Positions 31,706 to 42,050 of a stretch of 64,000 bases of DNA are shown here, piece by piece. This DNA is from Patiria miniata (lineage: Eukaryota; Echinodermata; Asteroidea; Valvatida; Asterinidae), in the NCBI RefSeq assembly GCF_015706575.1, contig NW_024037074.1, positions 5,332,001 through 5,396,000 of the forward strand, in the 5' to 3' direction. Made by a program: the position numbers and the translations under genes. Each line of letters starts with the position of its first letter. The stretch's first letter is position 1. The notes below the pieces were generated by a model. The model did no database searches and was not told where the DNA came from. It saw nothing but the letters and a program-made list of their open reading frames with translations.

Positions 31706-33221
31706 CATGCAATAAATTCATGCACTGTGAATTCATGCACTGTGAATAAATTCATGCACTGTGAATTGTGATAGAAGACGATTTCATTGGATATATATAT
31801 ATATATATATATCCAGTTTAAATCATTCATGACTGAGATCGTGGAAGGATTAAATTCTTATCGAAATTAAATTTTCATTACATTTTAAGATGTAATATTG
31901 TGGTGTTAAGTCATGATGAAGCAGTTCTTAAAAGCACACATTTTCTGTATTTACCAAACTCGTGAGTTACTGAAAAGAACCATGGAAACTCTTTAGGCAT
32001 CTTTCACTGAAAGGAAATTTTCCAACGTTATCAAGCCAGTTTCCCTGCACTGTAAAAAGGTTGGATAAAACACTGTTGGGCAATGTAATTTACCCAGCAT
32101 TGGTATGAAATTACCTCATATTGGGTTGAATTGGGTAAAACTGACAAAATATTGGCAATAATTTGCCCAAGAGTGTAGGCAGATGATAAGTCGACCAGCT
32201 TTGGTCGAATTATCAACCCATTTTGCCAAACATGTTTTAAAGTGTGGTTCTGCAGAGCTTCACAGAATCTCAAAAGAGATTTGTCACATGGTGCTATCGT
32301 AATCTTTATCCGATTGACATCTCCTCCATGCACACCTTCAAATATGTTATTTACAACGTTAGCTTTCCCTCCCTGAGGTGGTCTTGCTGCACATTCAACA
32401 GGTATCCATTGGTCGCAATAATGCACTTCAGTCTTGTTAAGACGGTGGTGGGTAATTTCCATACAGAGGTACGCTTTTAATGAAACAACCATTTGTTTGT
32501 TTGTTTTACTGTAACCTTGGCAGCCTTGTTCGAGACTATGATGACTCGAAGCAGCGAGGACAGAGAATTGTACTCTGTATCGTTCGCAAAGAGTCAGGTA
32601 GATTTCGTCAAGCGTCAGCCTGGATGTGTCAAGGAGCTCATACGTTTGGTGAAGAATTGGGCGTACACGGAGCTACCCGAGGAACTTCAGAAGTCCTACC
32701 CGCTAGAGTTGATTACAATCTTCAAATGGCAGAGGGCTGGGAAGCCGGAGAGTTTCAATAAAACCAGGGGGTTGAAGGATGTCCTCAGATCACTGCAGGC
32801 AATAAAAGCACTACGGACATATCATATGGCCCAATATTCTTGCAGCAAACAACTTGCAAAAAGCATATTTTGTCAACAACCCTCTAAAGGGTAAGTTTAT
32901 ATGCAGCATGTTATAAAAGATTAAATCTATAAAAACCCCGTGATTGGGAGGTGAATTTTGACAGGAATGTGTTTTCTGCAATGGTATAGCATATGCATTA
33001 ACATCCACAACCCTAATCTGGATAATAACTGTGATTTTGTTTTTAGCCCTATCATGTTGGACCCTGTCAATCCAACCAACAACGTCTTCGAAATCTACCA
33101 AAGGGCCGGTAATTCCAAGAAGATTAGCAGGGCTGCCAGAAAGACACTCGGATCCGAACTCCTGAAGAATGTCACGTTGGCCAGCCGTCGTCGAAAACAT
33201 TGGGGTGATCCAGCAGTGTAA
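30896..33221 (+). CDS. OAS: 2'-5'-oligoadenylate synthase, copy 1, 4 exons
   Basis: Exons: 30896-31087, 31217-31508, 32524-32890, 33047-33221; 1026 nt, 341 aa, all GT-AG, phases 0,1,2. Family role: dsRNA-activated cytosolic nucleotidyltransferase making 2'-5'-linked oligoadenylates. Exon 2 opens with G65-G-S-L-G-K-G-T and S78-D79-V-D81, the P-loop-like and catalytic Asp pair of OAS; the third Asp is D152 in V-D-L-L-P-T. Exon 3 carries the conserved L-P-x-E-L-Q-K-S-Y-P-L-E-L-I-T region, and exon 4 P-I-M-L-D-P-x-N-P-T-N-N-V, the OAS C-terminal signature. Length is near single-domain OAS1. No ubiquitin-like tail and no CFK oligomerisation motif. The exon 2 donor (CTG/GTGTTG) is weak but gives the same split codon as copy 2. 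Invertebrate OAS may lack a vertebrate-type RNase L partner. Confidence 0.92.
31655..31815. repeat. AT microsatellites and ATTCATGCACTGTGA repeats in OAS copy 1 intron 2
   Basis: (TA)n runs at 31664-31705 and 31790-31812 flank three or four copies of AATTCATGCACTGTGAAT. Further on (about 32045-32200) GGGTAA / TTACCC motifs suggest an unclassified MITE without confirmed ends. Confidence 0.7.
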
Positions 33222-34267
33222 CTTGGGGCCACCTCTTTTTTTCACAAGAAAAAGCTCAAATGCCTACCCAAATTCTGAGCAAGGGGAGAGGGGCACAATA
33301 TTATTTTCTGTGCCGGGAGCGGCACGTGTCGTGTCCCTATTCCTCTTGCTTATTCACACCACGGAAAATATACTTCAAAAATAGACATCATAAATTCAGT
33401 CTTTATAAATTTGGTTTGCTTTAACTTTTAATTTTAACTTCGCTGAAATACTCTTCTTATTGTGTGAAAAAAACGTTGGTCAATCTTGACCTTTTCTTGA
33501 ATGGTGAAGACTTTGCTGGTAAAGGTTATAGTTGGTATATTTTCGAGATATGCTTAAAAAAATACTCTAAATTGACCACACAAAGTCTTCACAAAATTTC
33601 ACAAAGTCTTCGTGCGTATGTCTTTAAATATTTACATGTACATGCACAACTTTGCTTATGACTGAATTTTGTCAAACTGTATTGCTGAGTTTAAGTCGCT
33701 TGCCAGCAGAGATCTTTATACATATACCTTAAAGTACAGTTTTGTAAAATATTGATTGAATGATTTATAAACCATATTCCGGCTCCTGATTTATTAACAA
33801 TTTATTAACAAAATGGCCGACACTGGAATTTGCTTCGCCTGCGTGATTCTGTGGTCTGACCACAACTCAGAAAGAATGTCTGGAGAAATTGCAAAGGCAA
33901 GCATTTCGCATAATTTTATCTGAGTACAGGCTCCTGTAGGAACGTACATACCACTCGTACAAACAGGCCTGTGCCAATCTCATCACATCCTTACTGGGTC
34001 AGAGGGACTAAAATAAAAAGCCACAAAAACCTCAGGAACTCTGATAAACTTACCCAGTGTCGGATGCATGAGGCTAGTCGTTACAAGAACAGCCCTATAT
34101 TCCTTTTTTTACCTTCAATTATATATAATCAGTGTATTATTTATTTATATTTTTTCCTGTTAATCACCCTTTGTGGTTGTTTTTAATACATGTACATTGT
34201 CCATGTTGATCACGTGATATATGTGTGTATGTCAGTGTTCTTATCAGCTTTGTGAAAACAATTCATG
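33222..34267. other. 3' flank of OAS copy 1
   Basis: Presumed 3'UTR then intergenic DNA. No exon-like frame, repeat edge or RNA gene recognised. Confidence 0.4.
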
Positions 34268-34478
34268 TGATAAGCCTCTTCGGAGTTCCAACTGTGCGCA
34301 TTCGTAACCCGTGACAACGCACATTGTTTGTCTCAAATGCCCTTTGACAGTACCCACAATGCACAAACAGCCTTTTTGTAAAGTCAGTGGCGCGATGTTG
34401 TCAAAGGCCATTTGAGACACTCAATGCGCGTTGTCACAGGTTACGAATGCGCAGTTGGAACTCCGAAAAGGCTTATTG
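34268..34478. mobile_element. Foldback element with ~80-bp arms
   Basis: ATAAGCCTCTTCGGAGTTCC onward at 34268 (about 80 bases, through GCGCATTCGTAACC and TCTCAAATGCCCTTTGACA) is the near-perfect inverse of about 34397-34478. The spacer is about 50 bases. No clear target duplication. Confidence 0.75.
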
Positions 34479-34607
34479 AATTTAAACATTTCGACTTAAT
34501 TCTGTCTTTATTCATCTACATGTACTTGATAATAATCCTATATTTTGTTTTGGATAAGTTGATAAGTAGAAAGAAACGCAATTCAGCACCAGGCTGCCCG
34601 GTTTATT

Positions 34608-34838
34608 TTAATTGACGTGAAATAAACCATTAATGTTACTAATATAAAAAGTATGACAAAACATTATTAGCCTCGTCTCAAACAGATCACAGTTGGCACA
34701 CTTCCCAATAGTTCGGAATACGTCATCTTCACAAATGGTTACTGGTGGCATATTCTTCAAGAGTGTAAAGTTGCAATATGTCTCTGGTTCACGAAGCCGA
34801 AATTTCAGTTTCTTTCTGGCACATCCGTGTTCCCTCCT
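34608..34838 (-). other. Unassigned open frame with six cysteines (possible terminal exon)
   Basis: An uninterrupted minus-strand frame of 77 codons between two stops reads R-R-E-H-G-C, then Y-C-N-F-T, V-T-I-C-E-D-D, K-C-A-N-C-D and ends F-H-V-N. An AATAAA lies immediately after the stop (minus strand, about 34602-34607). It has no early ATG and the upstream acceptor is poor. The spacing vaguely recalls secreted cystine-rich proteins, but I do not recognise a family. A chance frame of this length is quite possible. Confidence 0.2.
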
Positions 34839-34867
34839 TTAATTGTATCAACAAACTTTGCTCCAAA

Positions 34868-35185
34868 CAAGGGCGGATCCAGGGGGGGGGGCCAAAGGGG
34901 GCCATGCCCCCCCCCCCCAAAACGAAACCAATTTTTTTTTTTTTTTAATGTGACATCGCAATAAAGGCAGGCAATGAGTACACCACCATCTTTTCCTCAA
35001 AAAAATTGGTTAAAGTTGTCAGAAATTGCCTCAGATCGCACCACAGAGCATCTAGAATCCAAAAAATTTTCGGGGCCCTGACGGGCCCCGAACCCCACGC
35101 CGTAATTTTTTAGACCCACTTTTTGGGGGGGACCAAATTTTTTTTTGGGCCCCCCCCCCAAAATTGTGTTCTGGATCCGCCCTTG
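34868..35185 (-). mobile_element. hAT-type MITE, copy 2
   Basis: CAAGGGCGGATCCAGG and its inverse bound 318 bp. A perfect 8-bp target duplication GCTCCAAA lies at 34860-34867 and 35186-35193. It is inverted relative to copies at 6646 and 40021. Confidence 0.9.
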
Positions 35186-35193
35186 GCTCCAAA

Positions 35194-36520
35194 TTGACGT
35201 CTATGAATGACATTGTTAAAAGAAAAGCAAGTACAATGTATACGAAATATAACCTTGTTTGATGAGCAAAAAGATAAACACAATGGCTACATGGACCCAC
35301 TCCGCTTGTAAAACAAAAACACGTTCTGGTGATTTAAAAGTGTTAAAGGCTTAAAAATAGAAAAACAGTAGCTTGTTTTTAAGTACATTATGTTAAGAAA
35401 CTAATCAGTATCATTAATCGTGTTAATATGTTTATGTAAAAACACATAAAATAGTGTTCATAGAAATAAAATCAGTGTTCAACTAATTATAAACATGTGT
35501 TTAGTGTATCTTCACAACTTTAACGTGTCAAAATGTTTGTAAAGTGTTATTATAGATTTACGTTTAATATTGTGTTCAGAAGTTTAACACATGATTTACA
35601 GCGAAGATATGACAAGAAGCATTAAAAAACAATGGGGTAATATGTACAAGTTGGGAAAATTTCCACTGTCAAAGTGGCTCCCTCAAAGGATGGTAGTGTG
35701 CGGATTTTTAATGTTGCATAGAGTGAACAATTAGTATTGCAGTGCTCCGTGTTTCGAAAAGTTATCCTTTTTTTATTTTGTACTCCATCGGAATAGCCGG
35801 AATAGCCATGATGAAAGTCAAACTATCCATTTATGAACTCCATCTCCATATCACACCACAGCTGCGCTAAATTGGAAACCAATTTTGAAAAAGGCGTAAC
35901 AAGAAGTACGTAACAAGAAGATTTAAGTCGTTCTATTCATGGGCGTCGTGGGGGGCCAGGGGAACAGGGGCCACCCTCCCCCCCCCCCCCGGCGACTAGT
36001 CTATGCAATAGACTCTTGCCCTGGCGAAGCCGATCATGGTATATTGTACGTAAACAGATTTGGCGATTAATTATGCAACTAGACTGCGTATGACCTCGAA
36101 AAAAAATGGTACACTGGTTGTTGTATTACAAAAACCAGTAAGCTCCCCCCCCCCCCTCAAAGAGGTTGTCAATTTATTTTATTTATTTTTTTTTGGTATT
36201 TTTTTTTAGTCCCACGATTTGGCCTTAGTGATATTAATGTAGCCTGTTTTTGAGTAGTATAATAGGGGTGTAAGTGGCGCCACTAACGTCAAAGTAGGCC
36301 GCCCCTCAAAATAAAACCAATTCATTTCTGCGGCCAAAAATTGTGGGCAAATGTTTTTGAAAAAAAATCCACAACAAATTTGTCAAAAAAAAAATGAGCC
36401 CCCCTCCCAAAAAAAACCCAAATCCTGGGTGCGCCACTGACTAAAACGCGGCATCGAAAATTTCAATTGATCAATCACAATCTTAGTCCTGATTTCGGAA
36501 TGAAATGACGTCACGCATGC
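35194..36520. other. Intergenic, low-complexity and G/C-run rich
   Basis: C-runs near 35980 and 36145, and a possible MITE at about 36265-36440 with GGTGTAAGTGGCGCCACT on the left and GGGTGCGCCACTGAC on the right. No genes recognised. Confidence 0.35.
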
Positions 36521-36700
36521 TCAGATATATCAGACGTTAGACAGGAGAGAAGAATGGGCTCCGTGGATCGCGAAAGTTACTTCACCTCATAAATATTCAT
36601 GATCAAATTGGAGCGCGTCATTGGCCGATTCCGCCACGCGTCCGGGAAATAAAAATGATACACACCCAGGTGACGTCATCGCGGTGAGTATCCAGCTCGC
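36520..36700 (+). promoter_or_regulatory. Candidate promoter with CRE and CCAAT-type boxes
   Basis: ATTGGCC (inverted CCAAT) near 36631, a perfect TGACGTCA CRE near 36671 and a GTGAGTAT donor-like site shortly after occur in an otherwise CpG-richer stretch than its surroundings. It lies about 1 kb upstream of the second OAS gene in the same orientation and could supply its 5' non-coding exon. Speculative. Confidence 0.25.
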
Positions 36701-37279
36701 TGCCGTGCGGTAGTTTTTTTTTTCTGGTAGCACCAAAAATTCCCCCTGGAACCCACCTCACAGACATATGCAGTCTATGATATAATTATGTAATCTTTAC
36801 GGAACCAGTCTGTTGTTATTGTCCTTGTGTTACTACTGCAGTAAAGACACAATTGCAATTGGTGTTTGTAAGCAAAACATAATACTCAAACTGAAACAGC
36901 GTCCGTCCATTGTGTCCATTATCTCAAACAGTCTAAATAACAAACAGTATTCTGCTTCGACGAGTACCCTTAAAACAGCACTCTGTACCCATTCCGAAGT
37001 CAAAGCAATATTACGAGTATGATCGAGAAATGTATAGTCATGAATATTATGTATGCATTGAACGCAAGGAATTAGTCAGTAGAAAGAAAAGCAGTGTTCG
37101 GGATAAGCCGTTCCCTATGATGGTAAACCAAATTGGATGAGTAACCTATTTCACGGCTTATGCTAAATAGATGTGATTAGCACTCATCAAAGCGGGTACA
37201 GGTAAGATTGAATGGATGAAGACTTACTGGAAGTATTATGAACGGCCTACAACGAACTACAGTGCCAATTATATAGACA

Positions 37280-37440
37280 CGACCATTCTCCGAAATTAAC
37301 TTTTTAAAACATTGATTCAAAAGTTGAACGAAGAAATTGACTGGAGTGCATGGGTTTGAGCATGCGACCTCCAGATACCGTCTACCGACCTTATGGCTTC
37401 TGACTAGCTCCCCTTGAACAAGCATATTGACGGATTGGAA
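37280..37440 (-). mobile_element. tRNA-derived SINE, head-to-head partner 1
   Basis: The minus strand contains GGAGGTCGCATGCTCAAACC (worn box B) then ACTCCAGTCAATTTCTTCGTTCAAC, the same tail as in the SINEs at 23290-23400 and 37453-37570. Box A is degraded. Confidence 0.5.
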
Positions 37441-37452
37441 AACCGCCAAGAT

Positions 37453-37570
37453 AGGGCTGGATAGCTCAGTTGGTAGAGCACCGGAACAAAAATCTGGAGA
37501 TCGCTGCGCAGGTTACAGCCCCGATCGAGTCAATGTTTTTGTTCAACTTTGTAATGAATTGTCATGATTT
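37453..37570 (+). mobile_element. tRNA-derived SINE, head-to-head partner 2, immediately upstream of OAS copy 2
   Basis: GGCTGGATAGCTCAGTTGGT plus AGAGC is a strong box A; GGTTACAGCCCCGATCGAGTC is a worn box B and GTCAATGTTTTTGTTCAAC the shared tail. It ends about 70 bases before the OAS copy 2 start codon and faces the opposite SINE at 37280-37440. It is not a functional tRNA: no acceptor stem closes it. Confidence 0.6.
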
Positions 37571-37637
37571 TTACCTAGTCAGTTTCCTATTGTGGTTAAT
37601 GTTATTTTTTAATGGCATTTTGATCGGTTTCAGGACA

Positions 37638-40600
37638 ATGGGATGCGTGTGGTGCAGCAGCAGTCGCGATTCAGAGACGACGGAATATGTGCCTTTGTCT
37701 CAAATTGAAGACGAGGAACTATGGTGCTTGAGCCCAAACGAATTGGAGACATGGTTCAGGAATAATATTAGAAATGGCCTCATGGCATTCGATACAGATT
37801 GCCGGGAGGCCATTGGCAGTGTCATTCACCATATCCAGCGTATTCAACTCCTTAAAGTCGGCAGAACTATCAAGGTGAATGTGTACGGATCATTCATATT
37901 TCACGTTGAAAAAAAACAATGCGTCCAAAAGTCAGCGTGATTTCAGGGTTCATAAATTAACTTGCCCAGTGACCATAGAAATTGATTATGTCTACAGACG
38001 GCTTGACGCATGGGGTGGGCCCTATATACTGATGTGTCTCACAAAACGCAAAAGTGTTCGAAGTCCGGCGCCGCTGCATTGCCACATTAAGTCTTGGCCA
38101 AAACTGCATTTTGGATTTTGTTCAACTAACGCAGGTCGGTCCCTGGTCAGCATGGGTTAGCTGCCTGCGGCGACAGAGGGCGCTTTCAACAATTAAAGGG
38201 AAAAGTTTGGGCAAGTTCGAACAAGGACCAGTGGTTAACTATATAGTGGTTGATTCGTGACGTACTTAGCGCATGCGCACTGAGGTTGAAGTGGGAACGA
38301 CCCTGTAGTCGAACTATTGTCATGTCAACAACCGTAAAAAAAAAACACACACACACATTTAACTGCATGTGTTTTAAATGATGAACAGTAATGCTCCTCG
38401 ACAGATTTTAAGATGTTCGTCCCATCCTGCTTGATACTGCCGTTTTTGTCCCGATTACTTGGTCCACTTTGAACTTCTCTACACGCAACAGCTATTGATA
38501 ACCAGCGATGCAAACAAACTCGGTAGGCTGGTTATCAATAGTCGAATAGACTAGTCCAACCATCGTCGACTAACTTGTATGTGCGTTGCGTTCTATCAAA
38601 GTTATTAAGTATATATATAGTTAACTGTAGTTGTTGGTCGAACTTGCCCAAAGATGTTGGAACTCAAACCGAACAATTCCAGGCAGACTTCACGCCTGCT
38701 ATATTCCAGGCAATGCGCGCAAACTCAGCATGCTCGGAGGTCCCTATACCGCCATGTGCCGGAATTCCCGATTTGATTTATCATGACGAAGGCGCTCTCT
38801 ACATTTGAGTTGATTGGTAAAGGGACCATTAGGCCTTAAAAAAAAAAGAAGTTATGTTGGCGTAACGGGCCAGAAAAAATAGGGTAGGTAGGTCGGGTTT
38901 TTTTTTTTTTTTTTTTTTTTTTTATCCCAGCAACGAAAATGACATTAAGCCGGTAGTAGTACACGATAACAAAAGAAAACAAGGCTCATCATCAACCTTT
39001 CCAAAGGTACATATCAAAAAGCGGAATCCAAAATCAGACAAAATGTTAGCCATTTCATCTGCATCGACATCTTTATATGGACCCGATTCTTCCTTTGAAG
39101 TTTGTATTTTTAGCACGGTGTAACCCGCTTTTACACCATCGGCACAGCTCTGGGCGATTACCCCCAGCTCTAGACTCAAATTTATCCGCATTAAACGGTC
39201 GAAAATGACCGAAGATCCCCATTTGCCCTTGATGGAGACACTGTACGCTTCGGTACCGGGCGCCATGATGCGACGGCGTACGCGCGTAACCACGGGCCGA
39301 GGGCCGGCCGGGTCGCGTCGGCCGCCGGGGTTACAGAATAGTTTACCATTTTTAGAATAAATATATATCAATTGTTATTGTGTAAAATAGTGGAAAATTA
39401 ATTAAAATAATTTATGTTATAATGAACTATTTTTTTTAACATGGAATAAATAGCGAAGTATTTTCAATAGTGTATGTAGCAGTTCGCGCCGTGCAACAGT
39501 CTAGGACGAGGCTACATGTGTACTGTACATGTATGTACATGTGCATCTATCATGCATGCATGGTGCATCGATCTCCGCACGCGCACTGCCTGTAGGCCTG
39601 CGCGATCTTCTGCATGTTCGTTGTGTCATGGAGAGGAAGGTGCAAAACATTGTGCACTCCAAATTTCCACGCGCGCTATCGTCAACGGTCAGAAATGGTT
39701 TCAAAACGTATTTAATTTCATTAATTAATTTCATTTCAAATTCATTTCTATAGATTTTAATTATATTTCTTCCCTTCAAAAAAAATAAAAATATATCCAG
39801 GGTCGGCCGCATTTTTAGGGTCGGTCGGGTTACGCCAACATAACACTTTTTTTTTGTTCGGTGATCTCCACTTTTCCTCTGCTTCTGCTTTGTATATTTG
39901 CAACAATTTCCTGGCAGGGATATTTAAAGTTGCGGGCGCAAGGTGGCTGCCAGACAAGGATTTAGTAGTGTCCCCCCATGACTTTTGATCAAGTGTTTGC
40001 TGATATGACATCTTGCAGGGCAAGGGCGGATCCAGAACACAATTCTGGGGGGGGCCAAAAAAAATTTTGGTCCCCCCAAAAAGTGGGTCTAACAAATTAC
40101 GGCGTGGGGTTCGGGGCCCGCTAGGGCCCCGAAAAATTTTTGGATTCTAGATGCTCTGTGGTGCGATCTGAGGCAATTTCTGACCACCGTTAACCAATTT
40201 TTTTGAGGAAAAGATGGTGGTGTACTCATTGCCTGCCTTTATTGCGATGTCACATTAAAAAAAAAAAAATTGGTTTCGTTTTGGGGGGGGCCATGGCCCC
40301 CTTTGGCCCCCCCCCCCCCTGGATCCGCCCTTGTTGCAGGGTGGATCACTTGGTAAGGATACTATGTTGGCAGATTATTCTGATATAGACCTTGTGGCTT
40401 TCGTCAATCCGCCCGACTTGGAACCCATCAGCGAGTATCGGTTGCCTGAGGACTATCAGAACCAACTCAAGACTGTCATTGAGGATTTGAAGGACTCACT
40501 ATGTGAGCTGCCGTCAGTGACAATAAATAGAACTGACGCGTTCTTGGTAAACTTTGACGTACAAGTCGGTACGAGGACAGTGAGCGTTGATCTGCTCCCA

Positions 40601-42050
40601 ACGGCAAACAACGGTACGTAAGAAGTTAATTCACTATTTTTGTCTGATTGTAAGAATCGGGGGCGATTTTAAACGGCAGAGGTTAAATTCGTGGAATTTC
40701 AATGATTTTATGGTAATTCCTAAGTGGTGCAGGATGAAAAGCCAATTAACAAACATGTAAACAGATTTGATATTAGTGTTGGGAACGATACAACAGGTGA
40801 TTTCCAGGATTTAATGCAGGGAAAAGGTCTGCAACATTTAACATCTTTTCGGGGAATATACAGTGACGTGAATACAAGTTCATTGACGGAAATTAAAATA
40901 ACTAAAACCCCCACAATTCGTTTTTTTTTTCAATATTTAATATTGAAGTACAGTTACTGCTTAAACTGCTTAAATGAAGGAAATTTTGGCAACTTTTTTT
41001 ATCTCAGAAAATGGCGTGCTTGTAGCCTACTCCATTACTCAGCCGCAGACCCAAAAGGTCTGACTGTGTATGAATTATTGAACATATTTCCATCTCGACA
41101 GATCACTCAGACGTGTACAGTGAAATGATGAATCAAACATTAAGTCACCGAGAGCGGGGATTCTACTCGGCTTCCTTTGTCAAAAAGCAAATGGATTTTG
41201 TAAGCAAGCAGCCCAACATCGTCAAGGACCTGATCCGGATGGTGAAGTACTGGGCTTACACCTGTCTACCCAAGCGCCTTCAGAAGTCCTACCCGCTGGA
41301 GCTGATCACCATCTACTGCTGGGAGAAGGCCGGTAAACCAGAACGCTTTAAACTAGTCGAAGGTCTTAAGGCCGTCCTCCTAGTTCTGGGGCGTCAACGG
41401 TGGAAACGGAGGAAGTTCTGGCCGGACTACTATTCGAAGGATATGGCACTGCATGCTATCAAGACGCTAGATATGAAGTGGTGAGTTGAGACAAATTCCT
41501 TGTTTTAGAAACTATGGCAGAATTTTTTTTTTTTAAAGTGCAGAACACTAATTAGATCAGCTCAAAAAAAAAAGTTTTAACCCTATCCAAATAGGGCCTT
41601 CCTTAGTTTGTGTCAGCAATAACTCAAAGGCTAATTAAGTTGAGTGAAACGATTGACATTGATGTGTGCATCGGGGAATATCAAGTCCCAGCCATTTTGC
41701 GTCTGCGTGCAATTAGTTGACGGTATCTCTCTCCGCATAATAGGGATCTGAGAAAATGTCGATGTTCACGCTTGCAGAGGGCGCTATATAGAAGATTGCT
41801 AAGATACCGCAAATGGGGAATATACAGACAATTCCTGTGTGTGGTTTTTTTTTTTTTTTTTTTGGTTTGTTTGTTTGTTTGTTTGGGTTTTTTTGGCAGG
41901 CCTGTGATGCTGGATCCCGCTAATCCAACGAACAACGTGTTGTACGTATACCAGCAAGGCGATAACATGAAGGAGCTCCAAAATGCTGCCAGAAAGACAC
42001 TTCAGACGCGGCTTCTGAGGGATGCACGCGTTCGCTCAAGATGGAAATAA
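37638..42050 (+). CDS. OAS: 2'-5'-oligoadenylate synthase, copy 2, 4 exons, with Met-Gly-Cys N terminus
   Basis: Exons: 37638-37874, 40340-40613, 41102-41480, 41900-42050; 1041 nt, 346 aa, all GT-AG, phases 0,1,2 as in copy 1. The start follows a TTTCAG acceptor (37628-37633), so a 5' non-coding exon is likely. It begins M-G-C-V-W-C-S-S-S: Gly2 with Ser at 7-9 suits N-myristoylation and Cys3/Cys6 palmitoylation, so membrane attachment is plausible (inference). Exon 2: G80-G-S-L-G-K-D-T (Asp86 where copy 1 and most OAS have Gly), S93-D94-I-D96; third catalytic Asp D163. Exon 4 has P-V-M-L-D-P-A-N-P-T-N-N-V. AATAAA overlaps the stop codon (42044-42049). The exon 2 acceptor lies within the target duplication of a hAT-type MITE. 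Copy 2 is a tandem paralogue of 30896-33221. Confidence 0.92.
38492..38541. repeat. Small inverted repeat in OAS copy 2 intron 1
   Basis: CTATTGATAACCAGC and its exact inverse GCTGGTTATCAATAG are separated by 20 bases. A minor foldback structure of unknown origin. Confidence 0.8.
38851..39844. mobile_element. TIR element of ~1 kb carrying a 149-codon frame, OAS copy 2 intron 1
   Basis: GTTATGTTGGCGTAAC at the left is exactly inverted as GTTACGCCAACATAAC at the right. A/T runs extend the pairing outward and G/T-rich blocks (TAGGTAGGTCGGG / GGTCGGTCGGG) inward. Inside, the minus strand 38922-39371 is open. No target duplication could be read because of the flanking homopolymers. Confidence 0.65.
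38922..39371 (-). CDS. Unrecognised open frame inside the TIR element
   Basis: 149 codons; an internal Met near 39265 starts M-A-P-G-T-E-A-Y-S-V-S-I-K-G-K-W-G-S. The later part has balanced composition (D-A-D-E-M-A-N-I-L-S-D-F-G-F-R-F) unlike shadows of repeats. I do not recognise a family; transposase catalytic motifs are not visible. It could be a captured host exon set, a fragment of the element's own protein, or chance. Confidence 0.3.
   Translation of the reverse strand: MIYIYSKNGKLFCNPGGRRDPAGPRPVVTRVRRRIMAPGTEAYSVSIKGKWGSSVIFDRLMRINLSLELGVIAQSCADGVKAGYTVLKIQTSKEESGPYKDVDADEMANILSDFGFRFLICTFGKVDDEPCFLLLSCTTTGLMSFSLLG
40021..40333 (+). mobile_element. hAT-type MITE, copy 3, on the OAS copy 2 exon 2 acceptor
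   Basis: CAAGGGCGGATCCAGAACAC and its inverted end GGATCCGCCCTTG bound 313 bp. The 8-bp target duplication TTGCAGGG is perfect (40013-40020 and 40334-40341). The duplicated octamer contains the 3' splice site, so a CAG acceptor exists on both sides. The C-run at the MITE's right end now lies just upstream of the exon. Confidence 0.95.

Noticed and set aside
32031..32492. 153-codon minus-strand frame in OAS copy 1 intron 2
   Set aside because: It overlaps a MITE-like GGGTAA/TTACCC region, has no recognisable motif and lies antisense within an intron.
35052..35300. Minus-strand frame with a hydrophobic segment, resembling a signal peptide
   Set aside because: Its second half reads into the hAT-type MITE and removing the element does not join it in frame to the downstream open frame.
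37455..37530. Functional tRNA gene
   Set aside because: Box A is good, but box B is degraded and no acceptor stem closes; the tail matches other SINE copies.
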